Assembly: GCF_965638725.1 (NCBI RefSeq)
Contig: NC_134959.1
Location: 15,425,417 to 15,489,416, forward strand
DNA length: 64,000 nt
Source of the DNA: Aptenodytes patagonicus
Lineage: Eukaryota; Chordata; Aves; Sphenisciformes; Spheniscidae
Direction of reading: 5' to 3'
Within the stretch, counting starts at the first letter, position 1. Every line of letters begins with the position of its first letter. A model generated the notes under the pieces. It saw only the letters and a program-made list of their open reading frames with translations. It was not told where the DNA came from and did no database searches. A program made the position numbers and the translations under genes. Shown here piece after piece: positions 11,001 through 26,000 of the stretch.

Positions 11001-14000
11001 AATATGTGTGTGTGTCAGGGGGATTGCATTGATGAACATGTTTGAGAATGTATTTGTTTCTTTTGTATTGTAGAATTAATTGTTTCTATTTTTAAAGGTA
11101 AATGTGCTGATATCTTTTCTGTTGTCAATGATTGATAGATCGCCTTGAAATTCGTGCAGCTCGGATTCTTTTGGATAATGATCATTATGCTATGGAGAAG
11201 TTGAAGAAGAGAGTTTTGGAGTACTTAGCTGTCCGACAGCTTAAAAACAACCTCAAGGGACCCATTCTTTGTTTTGTGGGGCCCCCAGGAGTTGGTAAAA
11301 CTAGTGTTGGAAGATCAATTGCAAAGACTTTGGGTCGAGAATTTCACAGAATTGCTTTAGGAGGAGTCTGTGACCAGTCTGATATTCGAGGCCACAGGTA
11401 ACTACTTCTTCCTTTCCTAATTGCAATTTTTTCTTTTGTTTGTTAGAGAAGGTATTGATTATTTTCATTGTTTAGCTAATACAGAGAAATTTTGCTTATT
11501 TCAAACAATGGAAGTTATTGATTTTTCTTGGTATTCAATGGTGCTATTCAGGAGAGAATTTTAGTAATGGGAATGGATGTTTAGTGTTGAGATACAGCCT
11601 TTATTCTTTCCTTCTGCTGCCGCCCTTTATTGTCACAGTGGAGAATGGAATTTCATCTTCAGTCATTTTGGCACTTTGAAGTAAAATCCAGTAGAAAGTC
11701 TAATGCGAACTCTAAAAGTAGAAAAATCAGATTCAACATTTAAGAGGGATGTAATGATTTAGTTATACAAAATAGCCTATGAATAGCAATGCATTACTTT
11801 ATAACCACGCTTGTTGCTAAAAGAGGAGTAAAAACTGAGAGTGATGCTTAAAAGTTGCTAAGGATAGCAACTGAGTTACTTAGTATCTCAAACTTGTTAT
11901 TGTACTGTTTTCCCGTTTCAAAAGGAAGTTTATACAAGGACACAAGATGGAAGACTTCAAAGGAGGTTTTTTGGGTGACTTTCCTCAGGACTTTTTTTTT
12001 GATCTTGCATCTCTTTATGTATCTACTTCTTAGTCTTTTAAACCATTTGTTTATATTAGTCCATTCCCCATTCCTTGCAACTGGAAGCATAATGAATGGG
12101 TAATGTAGATAAGTAACTGCCAAACATCAGTGCAGCGTTTTTGGTTCCATTAAACATATTTTATGCTTATTGCATGCAGTGTAGGAAATTCGGAATAATG
12201 AATTTGTTAGTGCTCTAAAGATCTGTAAAACCATATGTTTGTTTGGGGTTTTTTTTTAAAGTCACATTATTGAATAAAATTTCTCCTTACAACAGTAGGT
12301 AAATTATTGTGAATTAAAGCTATCACTTATTTCTTTGATGCCATGTAGCAGTTAATTTTGCCCAATGGCTATGCTGCTACTTTCAATCATCAGAATACAC
12401 CATCATTGTTGCTTCAATTCCAGGTTATTCTGTAATTTCTTTTTGTTTTCAAGGCATAAAAAGGACCTTGGTATTCTTATCACTTCCCTGTGTAATTTTA
12501 ATGAAAACTCACAAGAAATGCCCTAATAAAAGTTAATTTTGTGGTATCAGACTTCAGACTTCTGACTGTAAGCTGGTTGCATTAGAGTAGTGGAAACTCA
12601 CAGTCCCAGCTGGAAGGAATGTGGGAGACTCACTGGGAAATCTTGTGCTGAACATATGCATAAACTTCTAGGAATCTGGAGTATAATGTATTTCTAGGAA
12701 TCTAGCATATAATATACTATTGATCACTTCTTAGACCAGAACATGAGATGAAAAAGTGACAAAATGGTGATTTTGTACTTGATGACAACTTGAAAATTCA
12801 GACTTGTTTCGTAAACCTTTAGTTCAGCACCCTTGATAAAATGAACAACACGCGTTTATTCCTGTGCACATTCTTCTGTGGCAAATTTGCAAGAGTTTTG
12901 TTTGACACTTACCTAGAGTTTGTAGCTTGAAAGAATCATCTGTAAGTTTTTTCTTAGTCTAGGTTTGGTCAACATATCCAGCAGCCACTGGGGGGTTGTA
13001 GATACATTTGTTTTAACACATCGGTTTTGACTGCATAGCAGCACTCTGTGCATGTGTGTGTGATTGTTTTGTAAACCTTCGTAACAGCTGGCCTTGTTAC
13101 CAATTTACTTACACACTAATGGAAAAAGAAGCGAACCTCTGTCCTCCTCCTTCACTATGTATTATTCCTGTCATTCATAAACTGTATTGTTAATCACAGT
13201 TTAATAAGTAAGAAATCTGACGTTTCAGATTACTTATGGTATGGATCCTAAAAACAACTTAAAATGTGATTCAACAACATGTTGCTATTTGAACTGAAAC
13301 CACTAGAGGCTGTTGAATACTAAGCCTTATAGACATAAGTAACTTTTCCAGAGCAGAGCAGGACTCAAGCCTTTGTAACAGGGAAACCACATCTGTGAAA
13401 TTGACATTATGAATAAAACTGTCATCATCTCTTACTCAATTGCCAGTAATTCCTTACTGTTTTCCTTTTTTTCGGGAGTTTTTTGTTTGGCTTTCTCTCT
13501 TGTGCTTAGACCTAATAAAGAATAAAGACAGCTAGAGTCAGGTGATAATGAGGCTTTTAAAAACTTTTAAATTCAGGTGTTTGTGGCTGTCATTGTAGTA
13601 TTTTTGAGGGCGTTATTAAATTATTAATGCATGTTAGGTGCTAACCATTATAAATTTCGTATTAAAAAATTTACTTGAAATTAACTGATGGAGAAGTATT
13701 TAATAAGACAGTTTATTTTTCATCTGCAGAGGAAAATACTATCTAGAATTAGCAAGGGTATCATGTGGTTACTCTTCAACAAACAAGTGTATAGTTTAAG
13801 ACTAACTTCAGAGCAGTTAGTACAAGTCCATTGTAACCGACTGCTTTTGCAAGTTTTATGTGGGTAAAATCAAAACCAACTGTTCCATACTGTTTTTTTT
13901 TTAATTCTGCTTCATTTTTTTCCCTGCTTTTCTGCTTCTCAGAAAAAGATTTAATCAAATTAAAACTACAGCTTTTCTGTAGACCTCTCTCTGTAATGTC

Positions 14001-17000
14001 CTTTTGCGTGAATAAATCCTTCAAGTTATTCCCAGTCAAGTGAATCCATATTGTACATCTGGTGGCAGTCATAGAGAGGAATTACAGAGGTGGTCAAGCA
14101 GTGGAGGAGACATAGGCTGCTGCTCTTTGAGTTTTACTGTTAAGTAGGCTGATTTTCTAATATTACATGTTAGGAGCCATTCTTTTTCTCCTAAAAGCTC
14201 CTTATTAGGCTTTAAGGCTGAAGTTAAGGATTCCATTAACATTGCAGAAGAATGATAGTATATGTACCTACTAATGTTCTAAATATTTTTAAAAAATGTA
14301 CTAAATGTACTAGAACATTAACAAAAGAAACTGTGGTTCCGTTTCACTTGAAAGCAAATATTGCCTGAAATAGTATTCATTGTAGCCGCTTATTACTGTT
14401 GTAAGTGAAAGATGCAGACTTGATAGATTCAGCAAGCAAAATAAAATATATTAGACAGCAGCAGGGTGGGGAGTGGTGTTTCAGTAAGTGTGCTGTTCCA
14501 TGTGATGTGTAACTAGGGCAATCGGAAGTGCCCAGGTTTTCCCATTTCAGTGTGGATCATGTGCCTGCAGCTGGAGTTTATTTACATTTGTTGTTAACTT
14601 GTATTAAAAAAAAAGGTAGAAAAAACCCCAAACCAACCTGAAAGATGACTTAGAACTTTTTACCCAGAAGCTCACTGCATTTAACATCTCCTCAGTACTG
14701 ATTTTTTGTTTTATACAGGAACTATATGATCTTCTTTGTTGCATGTGTGTGTGGTTTTCTGTTTTTAAAAAGAAAAGCTGTAATTGCACCATTTATTTAT
14801 AGTGGTGAGATCACTGTGAAGCTCTTTTTTCGCTCTCTCTCACCTCTGTGTGAATCACTTTTTCTTATATTCCCATTGCTTTTCAGTCTCTAGAAGTTTG
14901 GATAGTTTACTTCTGGCTTAGGCCTCTGCTGAAGACTTGTTCAGGTGCATCTGTGTGAGGAAAGGTGTGATTCCTCACCAGTACAGCTATGCTAGCAGAA
15001 GTTCACAGCACAGGCCTTCTTGCACTGGAAAAAAACAAACCTCAGTTTCACCTGTGAGAGGAATAGCTTTGTTATACGAGTATAAGGCATAGATACATTT
15101 GTAAAGCACTTGAGTAGATGCAGCCTCTGTCCTTGCGAAAAAATAAGTTGTCACCTTGTACAAATAAGTTCAGAAATAGTTTCTTTGGTGGCATTAACTT
15201 TTTTATCTTTTCCTACCTCTGCAGTTTGAAAACCACTGTATTTAAAAACAACTTAAAACTCTCTGTCTTTAGAACAGTATGAAGAAAGTGGGTCATGTTT
15301 TTATCAATAGTACTAGTACTGCTTTAAGGGTTCCAATTCATACACATTCCCAGTTTACACTGGGAGAGCTGACAAGGTTAGATTTCCCAGCTGTCTTTCT
15401 TGCATTTTCTAGGATACATGGCTCCTAATGACATGCTGTACAACTCTAGTATTTTTTTAAAGGTACCTTTTCACTGATTTAAAAATAAATAAAAAGATTA
15501 TTAAATTACAGACCTTCTGTGGCATGAGCTCTTAAGGGGTTTTTTAATTGTTACTACACAAGTGTGATAACCAGGAAACTTGAGCTGTACGTCCTGTAGA
15601 GCAGCTGACTCTCTTTCTAGGTTTAATGCAAGGAGAGAAACAGTGCATCAAAAAATGAGCAAAGCCACATTATATCATCAAAAATGCTAATGTAGAATAT
15701 TGTGTTTCCTCCTTTTAACCCTAGCTAAAATAATGAAAATAAAGAATAACATCTTTATGTTCAGTGTCTGCTGTTCACAAACAGCAGTATTCAGTTTCAC
15801 AAGTTTCAAGGCAAAGGTTAATATCCAGACAGATAAATGGCCATATCTGCTTGTAGTTTTAATATATTCTAGTGGGTTTACATGTAAATATCTGCAGGGT
15901 CTGTCTTACCCAGGACTCTTGTGTTGAGATGTGTTCCATAATAACCATTTAGAAATGAAAACAGGCTACCTATGTTTGTATTTTCAAGGTAAAATATTTG
16001 TCATCCTACATATGACATTTGCATTAGCATTCTTTACTTGCCTTGGAGATCTTGAGTCTTTGATTAATAGTATAATAAAATATGTATCGGTCTGTCTCTA
16101 ATAAAGTGAAGATGTATCACAGATTTAGACTGTTACACATGGGATGAGTGAATTGATACCTAGCTATTTGTTATCCTAAAATTTATAGTCTGAGTTTCTA
16201 TTTCGTGATACCCGATCAAATTATGTAAATAAATTTAAGCATGCTTTTATTTGAAATTTAGTGCATCAATTAAACATTTATATTGGAGTTAGTTGTTTAG
16301 ATTTACCATGTCTAGAGATGGTTGAAAATACAAATGCGAAGAAGATGGTATGAGAGAGGAAGAGCCAGAATAGTCAATTGTCAGGTAGTGAAAGGAAGAG
16401 CAGAATGTTTCTAGCCACTGTGTGCTTTTGTCATCTGTTAACCCTAATTCTGTGGAGACTGAGTATTTTGTGGAACTGCTCCATATTTCCAACAATAGTT
16501 CCTTTAATTTTGTCCTTTGAGTTTCTTGAAGAACTCTTGGTTTGTATAGGGAACCATTTAATCCATTTGGTAACATTGGATCCATTTCAGTTGGACTGTG
16601 GTTTCTATTTAAGTTTTTTACACGGTAGCTCATGACCCAAGGCTTACTTTGGACAAGGTGCATAAAAAAAATTAAATTAATGATCTTCTGTCACTGTTTT
16701 TCTTATTGCTTGCTTTAGAAGCCACTTAATTTTTATACTCTTAAAATTGTATTTCTCCAAGGTATTGGTCTCACTTGACTTGTCATAAGTTGTCATGAGT
16801 ATATTTGCTTTCTTCTGCTTTTTCTTCACCACAGATCTTGATACACTGTGCCTTAGCCTACCTAGTGTATGGTTTATTTTAAAATGTTAAGAAACTTGAT
16901 TGTGTATAACAGTTAAGTCTTACTGGAAGATGCTGTATCTATGAGAATCTTCCACAACTGTAAATATGTCATTAAATAGCCAAATCTACTATTTTCAGGG

Positions 17001-20000
17001 TTTTTTGAGGGGGAGAAAAAAGTATTTCAATCTATAACAACAGCAGCTTTTTTGTATCTCAAGAAAGAAAAATCTCTTCCTGTTTTTTGGTTTTTGGGGT
17101 TTTTTTTTAAGTGCTTCTATTTGGAAAAACTCCAAAAAAGTTTTTAAAAGTAGTGTATGTGTGTGCATGGGTATAAACATACAGATTTATTATTCGGAAT
17201 ACCTTTTGGCACCTAACACTTATCATCCTTTGATGTTTACCTAATTATGTTATTCTATTACTGGCTTAAATAAAATATTAAAAACAGTTAGGCTGCATTG
17301 TCTCTGAAGCATATGAAATTATTTACTCGTGCAGTAAACACCTTCTGTTAAAAAAACAAAACAAAACAAAACCACCACCAAAAAACAAACAAAATCCAAA
17401 ACCACAAACAAAAAAACTAACAACAAAAAACCCCAAAGAAACCAAAACCCCCCAAAATTGCTACAGTGATTAATTTGATTGCACTGGTAAATGATTCACT
17501 TCTGTGAACTTCAATTTTGCTTCAGTCTTGTAATTTTCTGATTGCATTTATACAATCCTTTCATTCTTTTGGCAAGGTTGACTGTGTGCAGGTGGAGAAT
17601 GAAGTGGCATGCTGGTATAATAGCTCCCCCTTGCAGATTCTTGATCTGTAATACGTTACATAGTGCGATCCTCAGTGGAGAGGAATCCACGCACTCACTG
17701 CAGAGTAAGACTGCACGAAAGCAGTGAGGTGATAAACTATTGCGTGCTGGCTGCTCCAGTCTTTAGCAGCTGTCTCATGAAAGCGGTAATAGGCAAACTG
17801 AAATTCTGTTGCATTTCTGGCTGTTTAAAAGATCTTTAAAACTTATGGTTTTGCTCAGATCTAGAATTAAATACAGTAACTGCAATTTGTTCCTGGTGGT
17901 TAAATATTGCATGGAACTAACACCATTGCTGTGTGGTTTTGAGTTGTTTTTTTTTCTACTTAAAATCTCCTCTAGTATCTTTTGAAATTAGTCCCATGGT
18001 ATTTTTGGTTTCGTCTTTCTAAATGTCATCCTGTTTATTTTGGACTGTATTAAAACAGATCATATGGCAAGCAGGCCTGTTCTGCATATCTGCTTTGTGA
18101 GGGTCATGAGATAGGTACCATAATTCAGCACTTTATGTATCTCTTTCTTCTTGAGTGACCAGCATTTCATACTCTTAATTGTAGTATTTTGTTTAGTTAT
18201 GGCACAAGCAGAAGAGGCTATGGTAAATGCAGCAAACAAGGTATATATATGCATGTAAAATATAGTTGCTCTGTGCATTGTGAAAAAAAGTTTTTACCAC
18301 CTTTGCTGAATAAATTCAGACTCATAACTTTTTTGTTCCGTTGCACTGTTCTAGTTTTTTATTTAATGTTGAAATGACATAGTAAATACAATTATTTTTT
18401 GTGACTATTAATTAAATATACAGGGGACATCGACAGTTCAGCATATCTGGAATTTTGCCCTAATTTGTAACATGCTGTGTGAACTCCATTGTGATGACAA
18501 AAACCCAGTATCATTATTAAAATGTTAGGATTAATGAGATTCTCAAATCTGTTTCTGCTTGTTCATACAGTACAAAGATGCTTGTACTGAATAATGTAAA
18601 ATGTCCGCAAGCTATAAAGTTTGGATATACTTTAATGCATATGTCTATCCTTCCAGACCAACTAGTGCACCATGGAACTGGAATTTTCATTTGCTGATAT
18701 AATTGTTTATATTAGTTCAGATGCATATTCCATATTTTTATCAACTAGTTCCACAAAGTTTTGCAAAAAAGCAAGAATTGTTACAATGCTGCTTATTCTT
18801 ACATTTTCCTTTGAGTTTTATTTTTGACGTTTCTACTCTTCTTACATGCGTCTGTCCCCTTTTTTCCCATATACATTTATTTCTCACAGGCGCACCTATG
18901 TTGGCAGTATGCCTGGCAGAATAATCAATGGACTGAAGACTGTTGGGGTTAACAATCCAGTATTCCTGTTAGACGAGGTTGATAAACTGGGGAAGAGCTT
19001 GCAGGGGGATCCTGCAGCAGCCTTGCTTGAGGTAAGAGATGTTAAATTACAAGCATTACTTCATTTGTAATTAAAAAGAATTAAAATACTGGACTCAGAA
19101 AGGAAGATTCACTGGATGAAAGATAGCATGACAGTGTCAGCTTTTTTATTCAAATACCAGCTGCTATGTTTTGACATTGTTGGATTTCTGTCAATTACTT
19201 GTGCACAATGCAAATGCTGTTATATAGTATACTAGGTAAGATATCTTTAATATCAGAGATCTGTACTTAAACACGAGGATGTGTTTTGTTTTAAGTGTTT
19301 TGTATATTTAAAGACTGTTCAAGCCTTAAACGTTACTTATCTGGGGGACTTCGATACATTCATTTTTAATGACCAAATGCCATTAGCTATAAGAAAAAAC
19401 TGTAGAGCAGCCAGATGGTAGCTGGACTTTTTCAAGTTTTCCCTTTCTTTCTTGGAACAACGTTAATATATTTTTGAAGCTTTTGATGGTACAAGCTTAT
19501 ACTGGAGCTAAGCATTTTACCTAGCATGTAATATGGACTAGTTGCATGTTCTTTTAGTAGCATTTCTTTAATTAGTGTTGTAATTAACTTTCTGAACTTA
19601 AGTTTTTCATTTAAGTCACAGATCCCCACTCCTTGACTGATTATGATGTGCTGGGTGTTTGATTTCCATAAGAGTCAGCTATTAAGTGTATTTTTTCTGA
19701 AATTCTGGGACTCAGACCAAGCAATAAATGAATCAAATTTTGAAGTACGTGGTATAGTTATTCTATCACAAAGAGTTTAGAGGTGTTAAAGTTGACTTGC
19801 TTAAAGACACAAGTAAAATCTAGGAGATACAAGTAAGGACTTGTGTGAATAAGATACTGTTGGATTATTTTGTAAATCCATCACGTCTTGAGATGTTGAG
19901 ATTGTGTTATGCTGGACCCTGTTCTCACCAACAAGGAGGGGCTGGTGGGGAATGTGAAGCTCAAGGGCAGCCTGGGCTGCAGTGACCACGAAATGGTGGA

Positions 20001-23000
20001 GTTCAAGATCCTTAGGGCACCGAGGAGGGTGCACAGCAAGCTCACTACCCTGGACTTCAGGAGAGCAGACTTTGGCCTCTTCAGGGTACCTACCTCTACT
20101 TGGTAGAGTGCCATGGGACAAAGCCCTGGAGGGAAGAGGGGCCCAAGAAAGCTGGGTAATACTCAAGGATCACCTCCTCCAAGCTCAGGAGCGATGCATC
20201 CCAACAAAGAGGAAGTCAGGCAAAAACGCCAGGAGGCCTGCATGGATGGACAAGGAGCTCCTGGACAAACTCAAACACAAAAAGGAAGCCTACAGAGGGT
20301 GGAAGCAAGGACAGGTAGCCTGGGAGGAATACAGAGAAATTGTCTGAGCAGCCAAGGATCAGGTTAAGAAAGCTAAAGCCCTGATAGAATTAAATCTGGC
20401 CAGGGACGTCAAGGGCAACAAGAAAAGATTCTATAGGCACGTCGGGGATAAAAGGAAGACGAGGGAAAATGTGGGCCCTCTCTGGAACGAAACGGGAGAC
20501 CTGGTTACCCAGGATACAGAGAAGGCTGAGGTACTAAACAGCTTTTTTGCCTCAGTCTTCACCGGCAAGTGCTCGAGCCTCATCGCCCAAGCCACAGAAG
20601 GCAAAGGTGGGGACTGGGAGACTGACGAGCCGCCCACTGTGGGAGAATATCAGGTTCAAGACTATCTAAGGCACCTGAAGGTGCACAAGTCCATGGGACC
20701 CGATGAGATCCATCTGCGGGTCCTGAAGGAACTGGTGGATGAAGTTGCTAAGCCGCTATCCATTGTATTTGAGAAGTTGTGGCAGTCCAGTGAAGTTCCC
20801 GCTGACTGGAAAAGGGGAAATATAACCCCCATTTTTAAAAAGGGAAAGAAGGAGGAGCTGGGGAACTACAGGCCGGTCAGTCTCACGTCTGTGCCTGGGC
20901 AGATCATGGAACAGATCCTCCTGGAAGCTATGCTAAGGCACGTGGAGGACAGGGAGGTGATTTGAGACAGCCAGCATGGCTTCACCAAGGGCAAGTCCTG
21001 CCTGCCTAACCTAGTGGCCTTCATTGATGGAGTGACTACAGCAGTGGACATGGGAAGGGCTACAGATGTGGTCTGTCTGGACCTCTGTAAGGCCTTTGAC
21101 ACGGTCCCCCACAACACCCTTCTCTCTAAACTGTAGAGGTATGGATTTGATGGGTGGACTGTCTGGTGGGTGAGGAATTGGTTGGATGGTCGCATCCAGA
21201 GGGTAGTGGTCAACGGCTCAATGTCCAGATGGAGGTTGGTGACGAGTGGCGTCCCGCAGGGGTCTGTATTGGGACCAATACTGTTTAATTAATCTTCATC
21301 AATGACATAGACAGTGGGATCGAGTGCACCCTGAGCAAGTTTGCAGATGACACCAAGCTGAGTGGTGTGGTTGACACGCCTGAGGGACAGGATGCCATCC
21401 AGAGGGACCTGGACAAGGTCGAGAAGTGGGCCTGTGTGAACCTCATGAGGTTCAACAAGGCCAAGTGCAAGGTCCTGCACCTGGGTTGGGGCAGCCCCAG
21501 TATCAATAGAGGCTGGGGGATGAAGGGATTGAGAGCAGCCCTGCCGAGAAGGACTTGGGGGTACTGGTGGATGAAAAGCTGGACATGAGCCAGCAATGTG
21601 CGCTCGCAGCCCAGAAGGCCAATCGTATCCTGGGCTGCATCAAAAGAAGCGTGGCCAGCAGGGCGAGGGAGGTGATTCTGCCCCTCTGCTCCGCTCTGGT
21701 GAGACCCCACCTGGAGTACTGTGTCCAGCTCTGGAGCCCTCAGCATAGGAAAGACATGGACCTGTTGGAGCGGGTCCAGAAGAGGGCCACAAAAATGATG
21801 AGGGGGATGGAACACCTCTCCTATGAAGAAAGGCTGAGAGGGTTGGGGTTGTTCAGCCTAGAGAAGAGAAGGCTTTGGGGAGACCTTATTGCAGCCTGTC
21901 AGTACTTAAAGGGGGCTTACAAGAAAGATGGGGGCAAACTTTTTAGCAGGGCCTGCTGCGACAGGACAAGGGGGAATGGCTTTAAACTAAAGGGGGGTAG
22001 ATTTAGACTAGCTATAAGGAAGACATTTTTTACGCTGAGGGTGGTGAAGCACTGGCACAGGTTGCCCCGAGAGGTGGTGGATGCCCCATCCCTGGAAACA
22101 TTCAAGGTCAGGTTGGACGGGGCTCTGAGCAGCCTGATCTAGTTGAAGATGTCCCTGCCCATGGCAGGGGGGTTGAACTAGATGGCCTTTAGAGGTCCCT
22201 TCCAACCCAAACTATTCTATGATTCTATGTTATTCATTAGGTTAGTTGTTGGGATTTCATGAGGCTAAAATCTGAGTGATTATTAAGAAGGTGAATTGAG
22301 ACCTATGCCTTGCAGGCTTCATGTATCAGAGGAGTCTGTAGCAGAGAGCGGTAATGAGTTGCCAGAACCTTCTTTCTGCCTTCTTTTTCCCTGGAGTATG
22401 ATACACGATTATATCCCAGTTCAATTCCTTCTTCCACTGACTTGCATGTTCAGCGGTTTTATTCTAGCAGTTTGCTGGAGAGAGGAAGGAGTGTCTCCTC
22501 AGTTACGGGAAAGAGACAGAGAGCATTGCCCTTCCCCAGCATCTCAGTGCAGAAGGCTGTGTACATCTTCCTGTGCTAGCACTGATGATGAGGAAAGGAG
22601 GGAATGAGGAAGGTAATGGCACAGCAAGGCTGGGCTAGGCTGAAACGCTTGAGGCTGTCCAGAGCAGATGAAGCACTAGTGCACTTAATGGTTTTGGTAT
22701 TGTGCACATTTAGAATTTCTTTATACTGCTGTATTTTTACACTGTCTACCTCTCTTTAATGTTCTCTATGGCTGTAGGGGCTACCATCCTATCACTGTTT
22801 CAGCTGAACTGCTTCTGTGATTGTTCTTTACCTGTTTCAGTCAAAAGGAGTTGGGTTAGTAAAAGATATTTATCCAAATTTTTTGAGCTAGCGTGGCTCG
22901 CTTTCACTGAAACAATTTAGGGCATAATCCTAGAAGCACCTTAGCTGTCAGACTTAAGGCATGGTAACTTCTGTAACTGGGTGGTTGTAGGTGGGGATGA

Positions 23001-26000
23001 AAGTGGTTCTGGTAATATTTGCTAACAGAGTCATTCTAATGACTCTTTTTGACTGACAGTGCTTAATACAGTGATTTGAATATGAAAAATGTTACTTAAA
23101 TTAAGGTGTCATGAGCTCATCTGTATGCTGTATGACTTTCTGCAAATGAAATGTCAATTGACATTCTACAAACGTCATTATTTTCTTCCTGCTAGATAGT
23201 GTAAAATTACTGTTTTGACAAGGCCAACTAGTTCTTTGAAAATCAACATATGAACAGGCTATGGTTTGAGAGCTCTGTTTTGATCTTTGCATGTTAACAC
23301 GAACTAGTAATAATTTAAATGTGCTAGAAAATACCATGGCTTCGCTTTTTTAGCTTTTAAAAATGACAGTTATGGTCCTTTACCTGTGTTTTTCTCAAGT
23401 GTGTAGTACACATTTCTAGGGTACATGAAAAGCCTCTAAGTGCAAGGAGAACAAGCAGGGGAGTGTAACAAATATTCAAATGCATTTTCTTTTTCACTTG
23501 CAGGATTTTATTTACTCTTTGCTGTTAATGGTAATGAGCTCTTTCTGAGTTTGCTGATATTTCTTCTGTCATTTCTCCTTTACATATTGAACTAAGCTGG
23601 CCTGAATCTAGTCAATGCATGGATAAAAAATACCTGAAAATCAGATTTTGTTAGCTAGCTGACTGTTGTTTGCTAGGCAGTCAAAATCACTAATGAAGCA
23701 ATGATTTGGCATTTCTTGGAAAGAGAATAACTTTTTTTGGAAGTGTTCCAATCATGAATCCAGATCTGTACATTAATATTGTTAATTTTATTCAACCTTT
23801 GCTGTTTCTTTTAATCTATTTTTCATTCCCTGTCTTGCAATAGAGAATTAGCATTTCTGTTCTTCTTCTATCATGTCAAGTGTGTGAGGGCAAATGAAAC
23901 TAATTTATTTTTTAATTATTTGTGTTTGAATTTTTCGTACTTTGTTGCTGCTTTGGGATGTTTCTGTGTTCCATATTTTAAAACCACATTCTCAGTGCTA
24001 TTGAACTCAGCTCCTGCCATGGATTATTCCAGCTGAGGCTCGTCAGGTTAGCTTCCAACTGTCCGCTTGGGCTGCAGTCTTTATGTGAGTCATTGCTAAT
24101 TGACCATTAGTTGCATCTGGAGAAGTAATTGCTCTATTAACCATGTCTGGGCTGCTCCCATGTGAGATCTGTATATCCCTTTACTGCTGTCTAAACATCC
24201 TGAAGCAGGTGCTTTACCTCTTCTAATGGAGAACTCATGCCTGGACATAACAGCTTAATTTTCATCTGCTTTTTGTGGTTTACGTTGTTGGAAAGTCCAT
24301 CTGGAATGAGCAAAGGTGGCTATTATGTAGGAGAACAAACAATAGTAAGTGGTCACCTAACTGGCACATTTGTTTTTCAGGCTGCTGCTTCTTGTTTGGT
24401 AAGTGTCATCATTAAGTATAAAAGGCACATCCTTTTTTCCTTAATGTTCAGGTGTGTTAAATTCTCACTGACTGTCTACAGTGGGATATATTCAAGAAGA
24501 AAATTGCCATACCCTGTAAGCTTGGAAGCAAAGCTTGATGTTTTATAATTGCCGGATATGTTTAGTTCTAGTGCTTCTGCAGAGTTGTTGCTTAAGCAAA
24601 ACAGAATGTCTTCCTATTTCCAGTTACTGTTCATCAACAAGGGAATGTTTTAGTCTAAATTTAGATGACCTCTGTTTAAAACAGAAGAAAACAGAAATGG
24701 ATCCAAGTGCCTGATAGTGAGTATTTGTATGCAGGAAAATTAGACCAGGAGCATAGCCAGGCAATTAAGTGTTCATGGAACTTATTCTGGATTTTCTGGT
24801 AATAAAAAGCTGGTACAGAGAAGCCTTTGTATGCATGTGAGCTGTCGGCCATGAATTAACCAAGATGTTTTGTTCACTGAATGTTCTTTTTGTACTTAAT
24901 ATTTTTGTATTAGTTGAATATCTTTGAAAACTTTTGAACTTTAGCACAGATACCTAGCTGAAGAACAGTTCTATTTGCTTTGGAAAATCTGTTTTAAATG
25001 CATAGGCGTGATATTGTTTTATGTCTTATTCTAAGAAATGGTTACTGTGTCAAAGAATTATTAGAGAAACTCTAGCCCTTGTAGAAAATCTCAGATAATT
25101 CACATTTTTTGATATAATCTGAGTTGCGTTTGATTACAGTTTCCGTACCTTTATTGGATAGTATTGTTTGCTCATGAGTACAGCATCAATATTTTGTGTA
25201 CCTTTGTAAATAATATTATAATCACCAGTTTAGCAGTCAGTAGGATTCGTAAGGATTTCTAGTTGCAGACTAGAAGAAAGAGATACACGTGTGTAGATAA
25301 ATGTTATAAAAAAAACCACCTTGGTCTGTCAGAATACATTATTTTTCAATATCTTTGGAAGTAGTTGCAATTATTTCAGCTAATAGACTGGAATTTTGTG
25401 GAAATACTGTGTTACCAATGTAAAAAAAAAAGGGTAAGTTGAACTAGGATTTGCTGTTTAAATCAGTTCTGAAAAATTTGCAAGAGTAGACTTTGAATGG
25501 GAGACTAATATTTGGTATAGATCTACTTTCTTTGAAGACAGTTTGTAGATGCTGTGCTTGGATACACTGCCTATTGTTGTGTCCCCCTACATTTTAGGGC
25601 TAGATTGTAGGACTAGTTGAGGTAAGAGACACCTATAACTGAATTATGCATCAGTGTATATGGCTAGTCAGGATACTTCAAGGCTTTTGCCTTCATCAGT
25701 AAAGAAGGGAGTAAATGATAGCAGCTGCCTGCTGAAGAGGGTAGGAAAAGAAGCTTTTGAATAGCTTATAGCCAATGAACAATAGCATTCATTGAGTTCC
25801 AACCTTAGTTTTAGAATTTAGGCATATGCTTCAGTACGTTTTAAGATTTCACTGTTAAGGGGAACGTATAACTTGTATTTTATTACAGTCGCAATACATT
25901 GCCAAATATTAGTCTTAAATCTGTGCAGTACTTAAAATCAGAAATTGTTCTGTTTTTAAAATTCTGCTGTGTTTCAGGCATTCCGTACAAAAAGTATTTT

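Larger units (their letters stand above)
11398..18889 (+). other. LONP2: LONP2 intron 7
   Basis: A 7.5-kb intron. It holds a tandem duplication at 12665-12716, an inverted repeat at 14272-14320, an A/C-rich tract at 17346-17455 and a 124-codon minus-strand open frame (16289-16663) of unknown meaning. No transposon is recognised. The acceptor is TTCTCACAG. Confidence 0.75.

Noticed and set aside
21285-21815. 176-codon minus-strand open frame over the second CR1
   Set aside because: Antisense shadow of CR1 coding sequence.
24010-24200. Homeodomain-like TAATTG motifs suggesting a conserved non-coding element
   Set aside because: Such motifs are common in AT-rich DNA and conservation cannot be judged from one sequence.
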